NCBI GenBank assembly: GCA_963815305.1
Contig: CAWFFW010000001.1
Span: 2,790,001-2,854,000, forward strand
Source of the DNA: CAXBID01 sp963815305
Lineage (GTDB): Bacteria > Bacteroidota > Bacteroidia > Flavobacteriales > Flavobacteriaceae
Length of the DNA: 64,000 nucleotides
Direction: 5' to 3'
Shown: positions 44,912-53,742 of the stretch, piece after piece
Position numbering within the stretch: the stretch's first letter is position 1
Layout of the letters: each line of letters opens with the position of its first letter
The notes under the pieces: generated by a model
Told to the model about the DNA's origin: nothing
The model's database searches: none
The model's input: the letters and a program-made list of their open reading frames with translations, nothing else
Position numbers and translations under genes: made by a program

Positions 44912-46687
44912 TTATTGTGCTTGTTTATCAATTAAAGAAATTGTTTTTGCCGCCTTATCATAGTCTTCTTGCATCGTTACAATATCAATTGGTGTATAGC
45001 GCGCAAGCTCACAACTTTCTAAAATGCTAATAAAGTCTTTAATTACTTGATCATCAACTTTTTTTTCTTTTAGTAAACTATTGATTTTATCTTTACTTAA
45101 ATCGCTAGTTTCAATATGTAATTTTGCTTTTAAATAATTATGCAATGCTTTTTCCAACGCAATATAAAATGCTTCTTTTTGTCCTAAAGATTTTTTAGCA
45201 CCCTTCAAATACTTTTTAGCTAATCTATCTGCTTTTCTAATTCGATTTCCATAAACATCAGCGTCCCTTGTTGCTTTTTTATTTCTTATGATTATAGCTA
45301 ATGGTATTGCTAAGAAAGGCAATAGTAATAGACTCCAAAACAACTTTGTTTTAAAAAAATACGATGCATTTAAACTGGTAAAATTAGGTGTTGTTTTTAT
45401 AAATGCAAATTGGTCATTATTTAATATTACGGGCTGTTTTCCAGTACCTGAAACAGACGTATTCTCATTAGCATTTGCATTACTTAGTGGTCCGTTAGAT
45501 ACGTCAATAATTATTTCTTCAGAAGATAAGCGCTTATAGCTTTTAGTCTCTAAATCGAAATAAGAAAACGATATGCTGGGTATCGGGTATTTACCCTTAT
45601 ATTGTGGTACTACGGTATAACTATCAGATATACTTCCTTGCATCCCTGATAAATTAGCCTGCACATTTTCATCATGTTCGGGTTCATAAACTTCTAGCGA
45701 ACTTGGTAATGATACTTTTGGTAAATTGAATAGTTTTAAGTTACCATTTCCTTTAACCTCAACTTTTAGTTGTAAAGATTCTGAAGCGTCTAATACTCGT
45801 TTTGACGCAAACACGTTAAAATCAAAATTCCCAACAGCACCCGTAAAATCAGAAGGCTTACCTTGCTCTGGTAAAGGAATTACATTAATGGTCTTCCTTC
45901 CTGCAGAAATTTTCCTGTTAACCCGTGTCATTAATCTACTGCCAAAAATATCTCTTCGGTTTGATGGGACACGCATAGAAACATCCAAAGTTAAAGGCTC
46001 TAAATCTAATTTGCCTGTTTTTTGAGGATATAGCACAACCTTTTTATAAACCACATAACGGTAATCTTCTCCATTGTAAGTGCCATTTTGCGCTTGTAAG
46101 TTTTGCATTTTTATATTCTGACTCCAAAAATCATTAAACCTAGGGCTATCAATTTCGTTCCAATTATCAACGGCTATTGAAGGTGAAACATAAAGCTTAT
46201 AAACCACTGTAATTGATTCATTTAAGTAAGGATTTGTTTTAGAAATTTCTGCGACTAAATGAATACTTTCTGAAGCAATGTAATTAGGATCGTTTGGGTC
46301 TTTTGGCTGTTCAACCGCAGCAGTTATTTCAACTTTTATGGGTACCGTTTTATACGTTTCGCCATCAATAGTAATGGATGCTTGCTCGATAGTAAAGTTT
46401 CCCCTTTGCTTTGGCGATAAAAAATAACTATAAGTTTTCTTATAGGTTCTAACACCATTTATCCAAGAATTACTAACCGACTGATTTGGGCCACCAATAA
46501 CTGTGAAATTTGCAAAACTTGGAGGAATAAAATTATCGCCGTCTTGGTTCATCTCAAAATCAACTCGTAAACGTTCGTTTATCCCTAACTTTTGCTTACT
46601 AGCTTTAGCTATAAATTCTACTTGAGCTGAAGTGATACTAGTAATTAGTATGAAAAATAATATGTTTATAGATTTTACTATTTTCAT
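44912..46687 (-). CDS. batD: BatD, secreted/membrane oxygen-tolerance protein
   Basis: The 591-aa protein has a signal peptide (MKIVKSINILFFILITSITSAQ), then repeated beta-sandwich segments through residue 400 (EFIAKASKQKLGINERLRVDF, LHLVAEISKTNPYLNESITVVYKLYVS, FDFNVFASKRVLDASESLQLKVEVKGNG), one transmembrane helix near 440-460, and a cytoplasmic helical tail. This is the BatD (oxygen tolerance) architecture. In the aerotolerance operon it probably works with BatA and BatB at the membrane. Confidence 0.92.
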   Translation of the reverse strand: MKIVKSINILFFILITSITSAQVEFIAKASKQKLGINERLRVDFEMNQDGDNFIPPSFANFTVIGGPNQSVSNSWINGVRTYKKTYSYFLSPKQRGNFTIEQASITIDGETYKTVPIKVEITAAVEQPKDPNDPNYIASESIHLVAEISKTNPYLNESITVVYKLYVSPSIAVDNWNEIDSPRFNDFWSQNIKMQNLQAQNGTYNGEDYRYVVYKKVVLYPQKTGKLDLEPLTLDVSMRVPSNRRDIFGSRLMTRVNRKISAGRKTINVIPLPEQGKPSDFTGAVGNFDFNVFASKRVLDASESLQLKVEVKGNGNLKLFNLPKVSLPSSLEVYEPEHDENVQANLSGMQGSISDSYTVVPQYKGKYPIPSISFSYFDLETKSYKRLSSEEIIIDVSNGPLSNANANENTSVSGTGKQPVILNNDQFAFIKTTPNFTSLNASYFFKTKLFWSLLLLPFLAIPLAIIIRNKKATRDADVYGNRIRKADRLAKKYLKGAKKSLGQKEAFYIALEKALHNYLKAKLHIETSDLSKDKINSLLKEKKVDDQVIKDFISILESCELARYTPIDIVTMQEDYDKAAKTISLIDKQAQ

Positions 46688-46745
46688 TATTGCTTTTTAT
46701 GCCTAAAAGGTTTTTTGAAACCTTGAAGTAAACTGTTACTAAATT

Positions 46746-47591
46746 TTACCAGTCTTTTTCGGTTTTAATTTTAATACCTTTTTGTTTTTCTTCATTCATT
46801 TTCTCCTGAACCTTTTGTTCTTGATTATTCATAGCTTCAAGCAAATTCTTTATTTGCTGTGGCGATAATTGTCCAGGTTGGGGCTTTGGTTTAGGTTGCT
46901 CTTTCTTTTCTTCATCACCTTTACCTTTATCTTCTTTTTCGTCTTTAGGCTTACCTTCGTCATCTTTTTCGTCCTCACCCCCTTTTTTATCTTCTTGATT
47001 TTGGTCGTCCTTATCTTTATTCTCGTCGTCCTTATCGCCGTCTTTATCTTTGTTATCTTTTTGGTCTTGGTTGTCCTTATTGTCCTCGTTCTTATCTTTA
47101 TTCTCGTCGTCTTTGTTTTCGTCTTGCTGATCTTGTTTCTGTTGTTCAGCACATTCTTTTGCTAAAGCGAAATTATAACGTGTTTCATCATCCGCGGGGT
47201 TATTTCTTAAAGCACTTTTAAAAGCTTCAACAGCTTCTTTACACTTTTTACTTTTCATTAATATGTTTCCAATATTATGAAAAGCTTTGTGTTTCTCTTC
47301 TTTTGAAGTTGCTGTTTTAGCTGCTTGCTGATGACGATACAATGCTTCTTCAAAATTTCCTTTTTCGTAATATGAATTCCCTAAGTTATATACACCAGCA
47401 ACGGTTGTAGGATTTTTTGAAATAGCCTTTCGGTATTCCATTTCCGCAGAAACAAAGTCATCGTTTCCAACTAATGCGTTACCTTCATAAACATAATTAT
47501 TCGATTTTTTTAAAGCCAATAATGCCTCCTTCTCTTGCGAAAAAGAAATTGAAGTAAACAACGTCATTACAATTAATACTACCTTTTTCAT
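46746..47591 (-). CDS. batC: BatC, TPR protein with charged low-complexity region
   Basis: The 281-aa protein has a signal peptide (MKKVVLIVMTLFTSISFSQ) and three TPR-like repeats (SAEMEYRKAISKNPTTVAGVYNLGNSYYEKGNFEEALYRHQ, KEEKHKAFHNIGNILMKSKKCKEAVEAFKSAL). From about 150 to 245 comes an extreme Asp/Glu/Lys/Asn/Gln-rich stretch (many DENKD-type units), followed by PKPKPQPGQLSPQQIKNLLEAM. The low-complexity part is encoded by short GAC/GAT-rich repeats, so length variation between strains is likely. It lies in the usual position between batB and batD. Confidence 0.9.
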   Translation of the reverse strand: MKKVVLIVMTLFTSISFSQEKEALLALKKSNNYVYEGNALVGNDDFVSAEMEYRKAISKNPTTVAGVYNLGNSYYEKGNFEEALYRHQQAAKTATSKEEKHKAFHNIGNILMKSKKCKEAVEAFKSALRNNPADDETRYNFALAKECAEQQKQDQQDENKDDENKDKNEDNKDNQDQKDNKDKDGDKDDENKDKDDQNQEDKKGGEDEKDDEGKPKDEKEDKGKGDEEKKEQPKPKPQPGQLSPQQIKNLLEAMNNQEQKVQEKMNEEKQKGIKIKTEKDW

Positions 47592-47650
47592 CTTTAATAA
47601 ATTATACTATTTAATATAGAAAACCTTATACTTATATTTCGTTAAATATT

Positions 47651-48688
47651 TTATAAATCTTCATTAAACAAATTCAATTTTTTTAACCATGATGTTCTTC
47701 GTTCTAAAAGGAAAATATCTAAAAACAAAAAGAAAATACCGAAACCTAAAAACCATTGAAATTGATCTTTAAAATCTGAAAACTGTTTTGCTTCAAACTC
47801 GGTTTTATCCATTTTGTTTAAAATTTCACGAATATTTTCAACAACATTATTCGTATTTTTTCCATTTATGTAAACACCATTAGCTTCTGCAGCTATATTT
47901 TTGAGTGTTTCTTCGTTTAAACGCGTAATAACCGTTTCTCCTTGATTGTCCTTTTTATAATTTAAAACAATCCCGTTACGTTTTTCAGGAATTGGACCTC
48001 CTTTTAAATCGCCGACTCCAATAGTAAAAATCCTTATACCCGCTTCACTAGCTTCTTCAGCAACTGCAACAGCCTCTTCACTGTGGTCTTCACCATCAGA
48101 AATTATAATAAGTACTCTGTTGGTTTGTTCTTCATCATCAAAATATGTTTTTGCTAATTTTATGGCCTCGTTAATTGCCGTTCCTTGGGACGACAACATA
48201 TCGGTATTCATACTTTGCAAAAACATTTTAGCCGATGCATAATCTGTGGTAATAGGTAACTGAGGAAACGCTTTTCCTGCGTAAGCAATGATTCCTACAC
48301 GGTCGCTCGCTAAATTATTTATGATTTGCGTAACGAGCTGTTTCGATTTTTCCAATCGGTTTGGAGCAATATCTTCGGCCAGCATGCTTTTTGATACATC
48401 GACTGCAAAAACAATATCAACACCCTCGCGTTTAACAGTTTCAAGTTTTGTGCCAATTTTTGGATTTACCAATGCTATAGCAAAACATGCAAAAGCTAAA
48501 CTTAAAATGGTAACTTTTAAAAATGATTTGAATAAAGATTTATTAGGGCTTAACTTTTTTAATAATGAGGCATCAGCAAACTTTTTTTGTGCTCTATGTT
48601 TCCAAAATTGTAGCATCAAAAAAAATAGCCATAGCATTGGAATTATCAATAAAAACCAAAACCATATTTTTTCTTCTAATTGATACAT
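47651..48688 (-). CDS. batB: BatB, VWA-domain membrane protein
   Basis: The 345-aa protein starts with two hydrophobic helices (FWFLLIIPMLWLFFLMLQFW and a second near 60). A von Willebrand factor A domain follows at about 88-270, with the metal-binding MIDAS motif AVDVSKSMLAEDIAPN (DxSxS) and a last helix near 313-333. VWA domains bind divalent metal and partner proteins. It is next to batA, which has the same layout, as is usual in this operon. Confidence 0.93.
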   Translation of the reverse strand: MYQLEEKIWFWFLLIIPMLWLFFLMLQFWKHRAQKKFADASLLKKLSPNKSLFKSFLKVTILSLAFACFAIALVNPKIGTKLETVKREGVDIVFAVDVSKSMLAEDIAPNRLEKSKQLVTQIINNLASDRVGIIAYAGKAFPQLPITTDYASAKMFLQSMNTDMLSSQGTAINEAIKLAKTYFDDEEQTNRVLIIISDGEDHSEEAVAVAEEASEAGIRIFTIGVGDLKGGPIPEKRNGIVLNYKKDNQGETVITRLNEETLKNIAAEANGVYINGKNTNNVVENIREILNKMDKTEFEAKQFSDFKDQFQWFLGFGIFFLFLDIFLLERRTSWLKKLNLFNEDL

Positions 48689-48791
48689 TTTCTCAGTTTT
48701 CAGTCGCAGTAATCATGTAGCAGTAAAGCCATGAATTTAAGCTTGTGTTTTTAATTATTATTTTTTCTTGGTTCTCTGGTCTTATTTGTTT

Positions 48792-49799
48792 TTAAACAAA
48801 ACTTCTAAAAACCGTGTAACGCAATAGCCATTCTAAGAGCAGAAATAATCCTGCCAAAAGCACTAAAGGCCTATACTTTTCTTCATAATTGTAAAACTTG
48901 AATTCTTCAATTTCTGTCTTTTCAAGTTTGTTTATTTCATTATAAATCTCTTCAAGTTTTTTATTATCGGTTGCTCTAAAATATTTACCGCCAGTAACAT
49001 CGGCTATTTCTTTAAGTAAACCTTCATCAATTTCTACTTGCACTCTTCCGTATTGAAACTGACCGTTAGGCAAAATTCCAATGGGCGATAATGCCATTCC
49101 ATTTGTCCCTAACCCAATAGTGTATGTTTTTATGCCATATTCAACAGCCAATTCGCTTGCAATTTTAGGGTCTATAAATCCTGAATTGTTCACACCATCG
49201 GTTAATAAAATAATAACTTTACTGCTCGCTTTACTGTCTTTTAAACGATTAACGGAAGTTGCTAAGCCCATACCAATGGCAGTTCCACCTTCAATTATTG
49301 TATTGTATTTTATACTTTCTAATGAGCGTATTACAATAGATTTATCGCTAGTAATTGGTGTTTTTGTGTAGCTCTCACCAGCATATTCTACTAACCCAAT
49401 TCTGTCATTTGGTCTGCCTTTAATAAATTCGGCAGCAACTTCTTTTAAAGCTTCTAAACGGTTTGGTAATAAATCTTTTGCCAACATACTTGCCGATACA
49501 TCAATAGCCATAACAATATCAATACCGCGCGTTGTTTTTGTTTTTGATGATACATCAACCGTTTGAGGTCTAGCCATTGCTATAATTAATAATACAAGTG
49601 CGAATAAACGTAATACGAATAACGCATGTTTTAGTTTTGGCAACCAGGTATTGGTGGATTTAAAGCCTTTTAAACTCGATATTTTTAATTCTGCTGTTTG
49701 GTTTTTATACTTTAAAACATACCATAGAATAGCAAGTGGTAGTAAAAGAAATAACCAGAACCATTGTTTATTTAAAAATTCAAAACCTTCAAACATCAT
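48792..49799 (-). CDS. batA: BatA, VWA-domain membrane protein
   Basis: The 335-aa protein has helices at about 12-30 and 60-78, a VWA domain at about 92-285 with the MIDAS motif AIDVSASMLAKDLLPN and conserved LTDGVNNSGFIDP, and a C-terminal helix (PLVLLAGLFLLLEWLL). It is a paralogue of BatB. It starts 4 bp inside the end of the upstream gene, so translation is coupled. Confidence 0.93.
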   Translation of the reverse strand: MMFEGFEFLNKQWFWLFLLLPLAILWYVLKYKNQTAELKISSLKGFKSTNTWLPKLKHALFVLRLFALVLLIIAMARPQTVDVSSKTKTTRGIDIVMAIDVSASMLAKDLLPNRLEALKEVAAEFIKGRPNDRIGLVEYAGESYTKTPITSDKSIVIRSLESIKYNTIIEGGTAIGMGLATSVNRLKDSKASSKVIILLTDGVNNSGFIDPKIASELAVEYGIKTYTIGLGTNGMALSPIGILPNGQFQYGRVQVEIDEGLLKEIADVTGGKYFRATDNKKLEEIYNEINKLEKTEIEEFKFYNYEEKYRPLVLLAGLFLLLEWLLRYTVFRSFV

Positions 49800-51427
49800 T
49801 CTTCTGCTTCTTTTAGTTCAACTGAATTTAAAACGCGTTCCATAATATCATCAGCGTAAACGTCATCTTTTCTCCATGTTAAAATAACTTGTTGAATGAT
49901 TTTACCACTGCTTGTAAAACTTAATGATGTGTATTTTCCATTAATGAATTTATCTGAATTATTTAAAGGATAATCTAAAGTCCCATAAGTTTTAATACCC
50001 TCGGCGCCATTTGGTGTTGTAAACTTTTCGTTTTTAGTTAAAATATTACGTGCGCCTCTGCTTTCTAAAGTTTTTAAATTGCCTTCAATCGCTTTAGTAA
50101 TATCTAAGCTATCTTGCGCCTGCGCGAGTACTGTATTTGAAACAACAATAGTGATAAGCTCTTTTTGTTCAAACCCAAATGTGCTTATTTTCATCTGTCC
50201 TTGAAGCTCGTTGGGAATTGGTGTTTCTATACGTTTTAAAACCTTTGGCGTTGATATTTTTACTGGTGGAAAACCGTATTCGCTTCTTACCCAATCACCT
50301 TCCAAAAGTGCTATACTATCATGCCCAATTAGTGTGTCTTTTACATAATCAAAACCATATTTAATTGAAAAACCAACAAAGGTAGCTATCAATAAAAATA
50401 GACTTATAACAACTGTTAAAATTATTTTATTTCGCTTCTTTTTTTGCGCTTGTTCTTCTTTATATTTTTCGTCTAAAAGTTTTTCTTCTTCAGTAGGTTC
50501 CGGCAGCGCCTCTTTTACATGGTCTATTTCAACATCAATGGTGTTTCTGTCAAATTTTGCCAACTCAATATCTGGTGCTGATTTTGCAAATTTCACTAAA
50601 TCGGCACGTTTCAGAATACGCTCTAAATTCTTAATATCCTCTTTACTGATGTCTATTTGATTTCCATCCTTTAACAAATTTAGTCTATTAATCAATTCGT
50701 CTGTTGTACTTTCTAAAGCACGATCATAAACTTTTTCATCAAGATATTTTCTAATAATAAACGTAAGGTCTGAATAATAATCTTTTAAATTTTCATTTTC
50801 CAGATATGTACTTTCATCTAATTTTTTGAGTGCTAATTTGGCCCTATCGTAAGGTGGTAATAAAGCAATCTCTTCTTCTTCGGTTAGTGGCTTTTTTCGC
50901 CAAATAAACCAATACAACAAAAACCCAACCACACCTATTATTAAAAGTGCTACTAATACGTATTTCCACCAATTACTCGATGATTTTTTAACCTCAATGA
51001 TGGGTTTTATATCATAAAGGCCTTGCTTAGTAGTGTCAACTACAATGTAATTAACCTCAACTTTTAAAGAATCTGTGTAAAACGTTTTGTCACCTATACT
51101 AATTTTTTGTCTTGGGATAGTATATTTGCCCGAATCGAACTGCGTTAAGCCGTATTTTTTTACAAGGTTATATTTGCCCTTATTTTTAAGGGTATCCGTT
51201 TTATAGGATTCAATCATTTCTAAAGGTGAAAATGATTGCCCTTCAGGAAAAACAACTAAGCTTGTAGTATCTGTTTCGACTTGAATACGATACGTAATTT
51301 GTTCTCCTATTTTTATAGAAGTAGAATCAATGGAAGATGTGACTTGCGAAAATGAGAACAAAGAGAGAAGAAAAAAGAAAAGCAAGTTTGAAGCTTGAAG
51401 CCTGAAGCTTGAAGTCTTCTTACTCAT
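49796..51427 (-). CDS. Bat-operon membrane protein with two helices (BatF-like)
   Basis: The start at 51427 is preferred because MSKKTSSFRLQASNLLFFFLLSLFSFSQ then works as a signal peptide; the open frame extends up to 51499. Residues 30-150 form a BatD-like beta domain (SSIDSTSIKIGEQITYRIQV...). A transmembrane helix follows (WKYVLVALLIIGVVGFLLYWFIW), then a helical cytoplasmic part (LALKKLDESTYLENENLKDYYSDLTFIIRKYL), a second helix near 340-360 (IILTVVISLFLLIATFVGFS), and a soluble C-terminus. A simple repeat encodes SSFRLQASN. Proteins of this type sit between the DUF58 gene and batA in many Bacteroidota. Specific function unknown. Confidence 0.82.
   Translation of the reverse strand: MSKKTSSFRLQASNLLFFFLLSLFSFSQVTSSIDSTSIKIGEQITYRIQVETDTTSLVVFPEGQSFSPLEMIESYKTDTLKNKGKYNLVKKYGLTQFDSGKYTIPRQKISIGDKTFYTDSLKVEVNYIVVDTTKQGLYDIKPIIEVKKSSSNWWKYVLVALLIIGVVGFLLYWFIWRKKPLTEEEEIALLPPYDRAKLALKKLDESTYLENENLKDYYSDLTFIIRKYLDEKVYDRALESTTDELINRLNLLKDGNQIDISKEDIKNLERILKRADLVKFAKSAPDIELAKFDRNTIDVEIDHVKEALPEPTEEEKLLDEKYKEEQAQKKKRNKIILTVVISLFLLIATFVGFSIKYGFDYVKDTLIGHDSIALLEGDWVRSEYGFPPVKISTPKVLKRIETPIPNELQGQMKISTFGFEQKELITIVVSNTVLAQAQDSLDITKAIEGNLKTLESRGARNILTKNEKFTTPNGAEGIKTYGTLDYPLNNSDKFINGKYTSLSFTSSGKIIQQVILTWRKDDVYADDIMERVLNSVELKEAEE
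51390..51420. repeat. Simple GAAGCTTGAAGC-type repeat inside a gene start
   Basis: TTTGAAGCTTGAAGCCTGAA is followed by GCTTGAAGTC, three near copies of an 8-bp TTGAAGCN/TGAAGCYT unit. It overlaps the predicted signal peptide of the BatF-like gene. Similar simple repeats are frequent between genes in flavobacteria. Confidence 0.6.
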
Positions 51428-51498
51428 ACCTATAATTCCTATCTTAATTTCTTCTTTCATATTTATTCTCATGCTTCTAACTTCGCACTTCGTGCTCA

Positions 51499-52365
51499 TT
51501 AACCTCTTCTTTTAAAATAGCCCAATAATTTTTTTACATAACCTTCGTCTACACGACAATCAATAGCACCTGCACCTGATTTTGTAAAACTTTCCCTGTA
51601 ATAATCTGCTTTTTCCTTATAAAACTTACTATAATTTTGTCTCACTTTTTTTGAAGACGTGTTTACCAACATCAACTCGCCAGTTTCTTCATCTTGCATT
51701 TGAACCATGCCTAAGTTGGGTATGTCTTGTTCACGTTTATCATAAACTCTTATACCAGTTACATCGTGTTTCTTAGCGACTATTTTAATGGTTTGTTGAT
51801 AATCGTCTGCTATAAAATCTGATAACACAAACACAATGGCTTTTTTCTTCATAACACTTTGCATGAATTTTAGCGCTTCAGAGATGTTAGTATGTTTACT
51901 TTCAGGTTTAAATTCAATTAATTCTCTAATAATTCTCAAAACATGAGAACGTCCTTTTTTAGGTGGAATATAAAGTTCTACTTTATCTGAAAATAAAATA
52001 AGACCAATTTTATCATTATTCTGAGTTGCTGAAAATGCTAAGGTTGCTGCTATTTCAGTAACTACTTCGTTTTTAAATTGTTCTTGAGTCCCAAACAATT
52101 CAGAACCCGAAATATCTACCATAAGCATCATAGTGAGTTCGCGTTCTTCTTCAAAAACTTTTACGTAAGGTTCACTATAACGCGCTGTAACATTCCAATC
52201 AATACTTCTTACATCATCACCAAATTGATATTGGCGTACTTCACTAAACGTCATACCACGCCCCTTAAAGGTAGAGTGATATTCTCCTCCAAAAATATGA
52301 TCAGACAATCGGCGTGTCTTAATCTCTATTTTACGTACTTTTTTTAGTAATTCTTTAGTATCCAT
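51499..52365 (-). CDS. DUF58 (VWA-like) protein of the Bat operon
   Basis: This 288-aa soluble protein has the DUF58 signature RRLSDHIFGGEYHSTFKGRGMTFSEVRQYQFGDDVRSIDWNVTARY in its N-terminal third, then a degenerate VWA-like MIDAS (LMVDISGSELFGTQ) and VFVLSDFIADDYQQ. The start at 52365 is 6 codons inside the open frame and lies directly at the protein's conserved start. DUF58 proteins work with MoxR ATPases, and moxR is the next gene upstream. A short inverted-repeat block separates them. Confidence 0.92.
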   Translation of the reverse strand: MDTKELLKKVRKIEIKTRRLSDHIFGGEYHSTFKGRGMTFSEVRQYQFGDDVRSIDWNVTARYSEPYVKVFEEERELTMMLMVDISGSELFGTQEQFKNEVVTEIAATLAFSATQNNDKIGLILFSDKVELYIPPKKGRSHVLRIIRELIEFKPESKHTNISEALKFMQSVMKKKAIVFVLSDFIADDYQQTIKIVAKKHDVTGIRVYDKREQDIPNLGMVQMQDEETGELMLVNTSSKKVRQNYSKFYKEKADYYRESFTKSGAGAIDCRVDEGYVKKLLGYFKRRG

Positions 52366-52367
52366 AA

Positions 52368-52502
52368 GCCCCCTATCCCCCAAAGGGGGAATTGATTGCG
52401 GTTAAGTTTTAATTTTAAATTGATGTTTTGAACATACTTTATTTGTTTCGCCTCCAATAATTGCAATTGAGTGAGTGTTCCCCCTCATGGGGGTTAGGGG
52501 GC
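52368..52502. repeat. Pair of inverted GC-rich repeats
   Basis: CCCCCTATCCCCCAAAGGGG (from 52369) and, in inverted orientation, CCCCCTCATGGGGGTTAGGG (from 52480) are copies of one palindromic unit flanking about 90 bp of AT-rich DNA between moxR and the DUF58 gene. The GC content is far above the surroundings. This is the look of an interspersed REP-like sequence. Confidence 0.75.
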
Positions 52503-52506
52503 TTTT

Positions 52507-53511
52507 TTATGGTACTTCAATCTCGTTTACAATTTTATTGATGATGTCTACCGAAGTTACATTTTCGGCCTCTGCTTCGTAAGTAATACCAATTCTATGT
52601 CTTAAAACATCATAAACAACAGCGCGAACATCTTCTGGAATTACATATCCGCGACGTTTAATAAAAGCGTAACATTTGGCTGCTGTGGCTAAATTGATAC
52701 TTCCACGGGGTGATGCCCCGAACGAAATTAATGGTTTTAAATCGGCAAGTTTATATTTCTCTGGATATCGTGTAGCAAAAATAATATCCAATATATATTT
52801 CTCTATTTTTTCATCCATGTAAACCTCACGAACTACTTCTTGTGCTTTTAGTATTTGAGATACTGAAACTACAGGATTTACTTTTTCCCAAGCGCCTTTC
52901 ATGTTGGCTCTCATAATCAATTGCTCTTCAGCAATTTTCGGATAATCTATTACCGTTTTAAGCATAAAACGGTCAACTTGCGCTTCTGGTAAAGTATATG
53001 TTCCTTCCTGTTCCACGGGGTTTTGAGTTGCCATTACTAAAAATGGCTTATCAAGTATAAAAGTTTCATCACCAATAGTAACTTGTTTTTCTTGCATCGC
53101 TTCAAGTAATGCTGATTGCACTTTTGCTGGCGCTCTGTTAATCTCATCTGCAAGTACAAAATTTGCGAAAATAGGTCCTTTTTTTATAGAAAAATCATTT
53201 AATTTCATGTTATAAATTAATGTCCCTGTAACATCAGCAGGTAATAAATCTGGCGTAAACTGAATTCTACTAAAACTACCATCAACAGCCTGAGCCAACG
53301 TATTAATAGCAAGTGTTTTTGCCAAACCAGGAACACCTTCTAAAAGAATATGTCCTTGTCCTAATAAGCCGATAAGTAACCGTTCGACCATATGCCTTTG
53401 TCCGACGATAACTTTATTCATTTCTAGCATCAGTAAATCAACAAAAGCACTTTCCTTTTCAATTTTCTCGTTAATGGTCTTAATATCAATTGTACCTGTT
53501 TCTTCCATCAT
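52507..53511 (-). CDS. MoxR-type AAA+ ATPase
   Basis: The 334-aa protein is a AAA+ chaperone-like ATPase: Walker A LEGVPGLAKTLAINTLA, Walker B FVLADEINRAPAKVQSALLEAMQEKQVT, sensor I VMATQNPVEQEGTYTLPEAQVDRFM. MoxR proteins usually assemble or activate VWA-domain partners, and here the DUF58, BatA and BatB genes follow directly on the same strand. It is the first gene of the aerotolerance operon. Either of the first two Met codons may be the start. Confidence 0.95.
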   Translation of the reverse strand: MMEETGTIDIKTINEKIEKESAFVDLLMLEMNKVIVGQRHMVERLLIGLLGQGHILLEGVPGLAKTLAINTLAQAVDGSFSRIQFTPDLLPADVTGTLIYNMKLNDFSIKKGPIFANFVLADEINRAPAKVQSALLEAMQEKQVTIGDETFILDKPFLVMATQNPVEQEGTYTLPEAQVDRFMLKTVIDYPKIAEEQLIMRANMKGAWEKVNPVVSVSQILKAQEVVREVYMDEKIEKYILDIIFATRYPEKYKLADLKPLISFGASPRGSINLATAAKCYAFIKRRGYVIPEDVRAVVYDVLRHRIGITYEAEAENVTSVDIINKIVNEIEVP

Positions 53512-53685
53512 TTTTTATTTTATTAAAAGCCCGAATATACTGCCCTTATTTGAGCATTGCAAATTGTTAAAATTTTTCATTAATCCTTGTTAAAAAATGG
53601 TTAAAAAAATAGGAGTATCTCTTTTATTTAGAGCTTTAACGAATAATTATGATAAGGAAATCTTAAATGAAATTTTCAAGCAAAT

Positions 53686-53721
53686 AATAAAGCGCATTAT
53701 CTTTTGATAATACGCTTTATT
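53686..53721 (-). terminator. Terminator of the DUF4382 gene
   Basis: AATAAAGCG...CGCTTTATT with internal ATTATC/GATAAT pairing forms a long stem (about 15 bp with one bulge) just beyond the stop codon at 53743. The - strand side is followed by a T-containing tract. Confidence 0.65.
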
Positions 53722-53742
53722 ATTTAAAATATGTGATTTTTT

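Noticed and set aside
46869..47165. A hydrophobic 98-aa protein on the + strand
   Set aside because: It is the reverse-strand reading of the low-complexity Asp/Lys tract of batC; its Phe/Leu/Val/Ile-only composition is an artefact.
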